A stretch of 45,206 nt of DNA, taken from NCBI GenBank assembly GCA_028870315.1, contig JAGWPW010000132.1:1-45206 (forward strand), in the 5' to 3' direction. The stretch is from Sphingomonadales bacterium. Its GTDB lineage: Bacteria; Pseudomonadota; Alphaproteobacteria; Sphingomonadales; Sphingomonadaceae. Shown piece after piece: positions 41,726 to 45,206 of the stretch. The stretch's first letter is position 1, and each line of letters starts with the position of its first letter. Under the pieces are notes generated by a model. It was given only the letters and a program-made list of their open reading frames with translations, did no database searches and had not been told where the DNA came from. Position numbers and translations under genes: made by a program.

Positions 41726-41913
41726 GCCCCAGCCGTCTCCCGGCGGCAAGGGCGGGATCGGGGTTATCCTCCCCGCACCCGGCCGCATTCCAGGCGATCG
41801 CCGCTGCCCCGTTGCCGGTGGTTGCCAAAAGCGCCGTTCGTTGCCATTCCGCGCTGTCGCGACACCTGCCGGCAGGCGGCGAGCGCCTGCGCTTTGAGTG
41901 AGGAGTGCCTCTG

Positions 41914-43290
41914 ATGACCCTAAGCCTTCAGCCGCGTGGCGGCCGGACCCTGCTTCGCCATGCGCTGGCGATGGCGCTTGCCGCCGGCCTTGGCGGCGCG
42001 CTGCTCGATGCGGTGCCCGCGCTCGCCAAGGACAAGGAGCAGGCGCCCGCCGCGCCCAAGATTTCGCTCTCGGGCAAATTCGTCCCGGTCTATCAGGAGA
42101 CGGTCAAGAAGATCGAGGCGGCCAAGGCGCGGCCCGATGTCGTCGCTGCCGGGGCGAAATATTCCGCGGCAGCCGATGGCGCCTCGCAGAAGGCGGCTGC
42201 GGCCGAACTGGCCGGGCTGCTCGGCGCGGAACGCAGCCAGGTGCAGACCGCGGTTGCCGCCGCGACCACTCCTGACGATCATTATGCCGCCGGCCAGCTC
42301 GAACTGACGCTCGGCCAGATGAGCCATGACAATACGCTGACCAGCCAGGGCCTCAAGGACATGATCGCCTCGGGCAAGGACCCGGCGGATACCGGCAAGT
42401 TCCAGTTTTATATCGCCAATTTCGCTTATGAGGACGGCAACTATCCCGATGCGATCAGCGCCATGGAAGCGGCGAAGGCGGCCGGCTACCAGAACGAACA
42501 GCTCGGGATCGTGCTTGCCGACAGCTACATCAAGAACAAGGATCTCGACAAGGGCCTGCCCGCGCTCCAGGCGGCGATCGATGCCAACAAGGCCGCGGGC
42601 CAGCCGGTGCCGGCAAGCTGGTACCGGGTCGGCGTGGTCAGCGCCTATAATGCCAAGATGCTCGATGCGGCGCTGCGCTTCGGCATGGGGCTCGTTTCGC
42701 TCGAACCGACCTCGAAGAACTGGGCGCTGGTGCTCGAAGTGCTCGAGGCGGTCGGCCATTACGATTCGCAGGAACAGCTCGATCTCCTGCGGCTGATGGC
42801 GCGCACCCATTCCTTCGCGCAGAAGACCGACTATCTCGAATATATCCAGGCGGCCGATGCCCGCCGGCTGCCGGGCGAGGTGCTCGATGTGATCGCCGCG
42901 GGCGAGGCGGCGGGCAAGCTCAGCCCTGGCGATCCCTCGGTCGCCGATGCAAGGGCGGTCGCGCAGGCGCATGTCGCCGCGGACCGCGCCTCGCTGCCCG
43001 GGCTGGAGCATGATGCCCGTGCGCCGGGGGCGACCGCGCTCGTGGCTTCTGCCGCCGCCGATGCCATGCTGAGCTATGGCCATGCGCAGGATGCGGTGGA
43101 GCTCTATGGCATCGCGCTGGGCAAGCCGGGGGTCGATACGCCGCGCGTGTTGACCCGACTCGGCATCGCCCAGACCGATGCCGGCGACCTTGCCGGCGCG
43201 CAGGCGACCTTCGCCAGGGTCACCGGGCCGCGCCAGCCGCTGGCGCAGCTGTGGTCGATCTATGCGCAGACCAAGGCTCAGGCGAAGTAG
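41914..43290 (+). CDS. Exported TPR-like helical repeat protein
   Basis: 458 residues. A signal peptide (TLLRHALAMALAAGLGGALLDAVPALA, cleavage near residue 40) is followed by an all-helical Ala-rich body with TPR-type pairs (FQFYIANFAYEDGNYPDAISAMEAAKAAGYQ, VLADSYIKNKDLDKGLPALQAAID, ALRFGMGLVSLEPTSKNWALVLEVL). No enzyme motif. Probably a periplasmic scaffold protein. ATG 41914 was preferred over GTG 41905 because AGGAG sits 8 bases upstream. Divergent from gyrA; ends at a strong hairpin. Confidence 0.82.
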   Translation: MTLSLQPRGGRTLLRHALAMALAAGLGGALLDAVPALAKDKEQAPAAPKISLSGKFVPVYQETVKKIEAAKARPDVVAAGAKYSAAADGASQKAAAAELAGLLGAERSQVQTAVAAATTPDDHYAAGQLELTLGQMSHDNTLTSQGLKDMIASGKDPADTGKFQFYIANFAYEDGNYPDAISAMEAAKAAGYQNEQLGIVLADSYIKNKDLDKGLPALQAAIDANKAAGQPVPASWYRVGVVSAYNAKMLDAALRFGMGLVSLEPTSKNWALVLEVLEAVGHYDSQEQLDLLRLMARTHSFAQKTDYLEYIQAADARRLPGEVLDVIAAGEAAGKLSPGDPSVADARAVAQAHVAADRASLPGLEHDARAPGATALVASAAADAMLSYGHAQDAVELYGIALGKPGVDTPRVLTRLGIAQTDAGDLAGAQATFARVTGPRQPLAQLWSIYAQTKAQAK

Positions 43291-43301
43291 GGATTGGGCG
43301 C

Positions 43302-43335
43302 GCGGCCGGCGGCGTGGTCACGCACCGCCGGCCGC
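43302..43335. terminator. Bidirectional terminator hairpin
   Basis: Arms GCGGCCGGCGG (43302-43312) and CCGCCGGCCGC (43325-43335), perfect 11 bp with a 12-base loop. It lies between the convergent TPR-like and carbonic anhydrase genes. Confidence 0.65.
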
Positions 43336-43345
43336 CTCTGCAAGC

Positions 43346-43999
43346 CTATCTGATTTCCTGAAATTCGCCGGTCTCGTCATCGAGGACGTGCAGATAGCCG
43401 TCGGCGATCGCGAAGAAGGCGCCGCGCAGCCGCAGCCGGCCCTCGCGCTCGGCGTGGCTGATGCAGGGAAAGCTCCTGAGATTGGCGAGGCTGACGCGCA
43501 CCCCGGCGAGTTCCATCGCGCGTTCGGCCTCGCGGCTGGTGGTGCCGAGCCGCGCGGCGATCGGCGCGCGCGCTTCGTCGAGCAGCGCGATCCAGTTGGC
43601 GATGAAGCCGCCTTCGCCGGGCTCGGCGCCGTGCAGTTCGCGGGTCAGCGCCGCCTTGCATCCGCCGCAGCGGCCGTGGCCCATGACGACGATCTCCTTG
43701 ACCTTGAGCACCTGCACCGCGAATTCGAGCGCCGCCGAGACCCCGTGCAGCCCTGGCGTGGTCTCGAAGGGCGGGACCATGGCGGCGACATTGCGCACGA
43801 CGAACACCTCGCCGGGGGCAACATCGAAGATCTGCGAGGGATCGACCCGGCTGTCCGAGCAGGCGATGATCATCACCTCGGGCTGCTGGCCCTCGCGCAA
43901 TTCGGCCCAGCGTTCGCGGTTGCGGGTCCAGCCGGTCTCACGGAAGCGGCGATAGCCGGCGAGAAGCCGGTCGAGCGGTGCGGATAGGGATTCGGTCAT
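43346..43999 (-). CDS. Beta-class carbonic anhydrase
   Basis: 217 residues. Reversible hydration of CO2 to bicarbonate by a zinc enzyme in the cytoplasm. The zinc site is complete: Cys47 and Asp49/Arg51 in IACSDSR, then His108 and Cys111 in MGHGRCGGC. The strand-helix order and length are usual for the family. The ATG at 43999 fits better than one twelve codons upstream (44035), which falls into Arg-rich non-conserved sequence. Divergent from lipA. Confidence 0.94.
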   Translation of the reverse strand: MTESLSAPLDRLLAGYRRFRETGWTRNRERWAELREGQQPEVMIIACSDSRVDPSQIFDVAPGEVFVVRNVAAMVPPFETTPGLHGVSAALEFAVQVLKVKEIVVMGHGRCGGCKAALTRELHGAEPGEGGFIANWIALLDEARAPIAARLGTTSREAERAMELAGVRVSLANLRSFPCISHAEREGRLRLRGAFFAIADGYLHVLDDETGEFQEIR

Positions 44000-44074
44000 G
44001 ACCGTTCGTCTGGCGATCCGGCGGCGACGTGGCAAGCCCCGGGATTTGCGCTGGCATGGCGCGGGAACTCATCC

Positions 44075-44080
44075 TATCTG
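44075..44080 (+). promoter_or_regulatory. -10-like TATCTG before lipA (leaderless candidate)
   Basis: TATCTG ends 6 bases before the lipA ATG at 44087, with GGCGCG between. There is no ribosome-binding site. The same geometry is seen at 2504, 2948 and 28309. Confidence 0.4.
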
Positions 44081-44086
44081 GGCGCG

Positions 44087-45028
44087 ATGAACGAGCTTTC
44101 GACGCTTCCCCATCCCGCTGCCGAGCCGGCGCCGCGCAAGCCCGACTGGATTCGCGTCAAGGCGCCGACCTCGCGCGAATATGGGGCAACGCGCGCGCTG
44201 ATGCGCGAGCTGAAGCTCAACACCGTCTGCGAGGAAGCGGCCTGTCCGAATATTGGCGAATGCTGGTCGAAGCGCCACGCGACGGTGATGATCCTGGGCG
44301 ATACCTGCACGCGCGCCTGCGCCTTCTGCAATGTTAAGACCGGAATGCCGCGCGCGGTCGATGCCGCCGAGCCCGCGCATGTCGCCGAGGCGGCGGCGCG
44401 GCTCGGGCTTGAACATATCGTCGTCACCTCGGTCGATCGCGACGATCTGCCCGATGGCGGCGCGGGCCAGTTCGTCAAGGTGATCGACGCGCTGCGGCGC
44501 ACCAGCCCGACAACGACGATCGAAATCCTGACCCCCGATTTCCGCGGCCGGATGCGCGCCGCGGTCGAGATGATCGTTGCGGCGCGGCCCGACGTCTACA
44601 ACCACAATCTCGAAACGGTGCCGCGGCTCTATCCCACGGTCCGGCCCGGCGCGCGCTATTACGCCTCGCTGCGGCTGCTGGAGGAGGTCAAGCGCCACGA
44701 TCCGCTGGTGTTCACCAAATCGGGGATCATGCTCGGGCTCGGCGAGGCGCGGCTCGAAGTCCATCAGGTGATGGACGACATGCGCTGCGCCGACGTCGAT
44801 TTCCTGACCATGGGGCAATATCTGCGCCCGACCCCGCGGCATCTCGCGGTCGAGGAATTCGTGACGCCGCAGGCGTTTTCCGCCTATGGCGCGATCGCGC
44901 GGGCCAAGGGCTTCCTCCAGGTCGCGGCGAGCCCGCTCACCCGGTCGAGCTACCATGCGGGCGAGGATTTCGCGCAGATGCGCGCGGCGCGGCTGGCGAA
45001 GCCTGGCACCCAGAAGCCGGGAGGATGA
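44087..45028 (+). CDS. lipA: Lipoyl synthase
   Basis: 313 residues. A radical-SAM enzyme that inserts two sulfurs into octanoyl groups on lipoyl domains such as that on the E1-beta encoded here. The auxiliary cluster is Cys48, Cys53 and Cys59 (CX4CX5C); the radical-SAM cluster is Cys74, Cys78 and Cys81 (CX3CX2C). The C-terminal RSSYHAGE motif (serine for the auxiliary cluster) is present. Its TGA overlaps the next ATG by four bases. Confidence 0.98.
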   Translation: MNELSTLPHPAAEPAPRKPDWIRVKAPTSREYGATRALMRELKLNTVCEEAACPNIGECWSKRHATVMILGDTCTRACAFCNVKTGMPRAVDAAEPAHVAEAAARLGLEHIVVTSVDRDDLPDGGAGQFVKVIDALRRTSPTTTIEILTPDFRGRMRAAVEMIVAARPDVYNHNLETVPRLYPTVRPGARYYASLRLLEEVKRHDPLVFTKSGIMLGLGEARLEVHQVMDDMRCADVDFLTMGQYLRPTPRHLAVEEFVTPQAFSAYGAIARAKGFLQVAASPLTRSSYHAGEDFAQMRAARLAKPGTQKPGG

Positions 45029-45206
45029 GCTCGATCCGCGAGACGCGGCGGCTGCCCTACAGCGCCGAGCAGATGTTCGATCTTGTCGCCGATGTCGGCC
45101 GCTATGCCGAATTCCTGCCGTGGGTGGTTGCGACGCGGGTGAAGTCCGACAACGGCACCGAGATGGTCGCCGACATGCTCGTCGGCTTCAAGATGCTGCG
45201 CGAGAA
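45025..45206 (+). CDS. COQ10/RatA-type START-domain (ubiquinone-binding) protein, N-terminal fragment
   Basis: Only the first 60 residues are in view: [35 protein letters not shown] is the start of the polyketide-cyclase/START-like domain family that includes Coq10 and RatA. These bind ubiquinone or lipids and support respiration; the toxin name RatA is historical. GGGAGG lies just before the ATG. Translationally coupled to lipA by a four-base overlap, as in many alphaproteobacteria. The rest is beyond the window. Confidence 0.85.
   Translation, partial: MSSIRETRRLPYSAEQMFDLVADVGRYAEFLPWVVATRVKSDNGTEMVADMLVGFKMLRE

Noticed and set aside
1..45206. CRISPR arrays, tRNA/rRNA genes, transposases, integrases, toxin-antitoxin pairs
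   Set aside because: No regular direct repeats, cloverleaf-like segments, DDE or recombinase motifs were recognised. The RatA-type gene at the right end is a START-domain/ubiquinone protein and not evidence for a toxin system.

Overview
The window is GC-rich (visibly above 65 %) chromosomal DNA of an alphaproteobacterium, most likely a sphingomonad (Sphingomonas/Sphingopyxis/Novosphingobium type). The evidence is the gene content: TonB-dependent receptors in quantity, a PDH E1-beta subunit with an N-terminal lipoyl domain next to ftsB, a PEPxxWA-CTERM protein, an OYE-family reductase, SnoaL/SDR catabolic genes, and a gyrA-DUF952-trmFO string. Both ends cut through genes (a PHA depolymerase on the left, a COQ10/RatA-type START protein on the right). 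No tRNA, rRNA, CRISPR array, transposase or prophage gene was recognised.

Layout. 1-6.2 kb is housekeeping: the end of phaZ, an inositol-monophosphatase-family gene coupled to argJ, a TonB C-terminal-domain protein, a small secreted protein and secA. 6.2-10.5 kb is accessory: a MarR regulator divergent from a ClC channel with CBS domains, an OYE flavoenzyme with its own operator/promoter, and a tandem-PilZ protein. 10.6-20.2 kb looks like a coherent sulfate-ester locus: a LacI-type regulator, a formylglycine-generating enzyme, an exported Cys-type sulfatase and two divergent TonB-dependent receptors, with a perfect 18-bp LacI-type palindrome between the receptor genes. 20.3-22.4 kb holds a polytopic membrane protein and a secreted beta-helix protein. 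22.4-26.2 kb has two SDR + two SnoaL-fold genes and one zinc alcohol dehydrogenase, probably a catabolic module. 26.2-27.4 kb is an AT-richer regulatory region with a textbook sigma-54 promoter in front of a PEP-CTERM protein. 27.5-33.1 kb carries an L,D-transpeptidase, recQ, ftsB and pdhA-pdhB. 33.1-36 kb is a three-gene TadE/TadE/TadG cluster. 36-45.2 kb returns to housekeeping: a squalene/phytoene-synthase-fold protein, an EF-hand protein, gyrA-DUF952-trmFO, a TPR-like exported protein, a beta-carbonic anhydrase, lipA and the START-domain gene.

How it works together. Several operons are held together by 1- or 4-base stop/start overlaps: argJ/IMPase, SDR/SnoaL/ADH, pdhA/pdhB, the three Tad genes, gyrA/DUF952/trmFO and lipA/START. 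Several starts lie only 6-8 bases downstream of a -10-like hexamer, which suggests leaderless mRNAs. Convergent gene pairs are separated by strong hairpins, some of which belong to a dispersed two-module palindromic repeat family with at least three recognisable copies plus fragments. The most interesting unit is the predicted sulfate-ester uptake/cleavage locus. The sigma-54 site at the PEP-CTERM gene and the operator embedded in the last codons of the ClC gene are the most striking regulatory signals.
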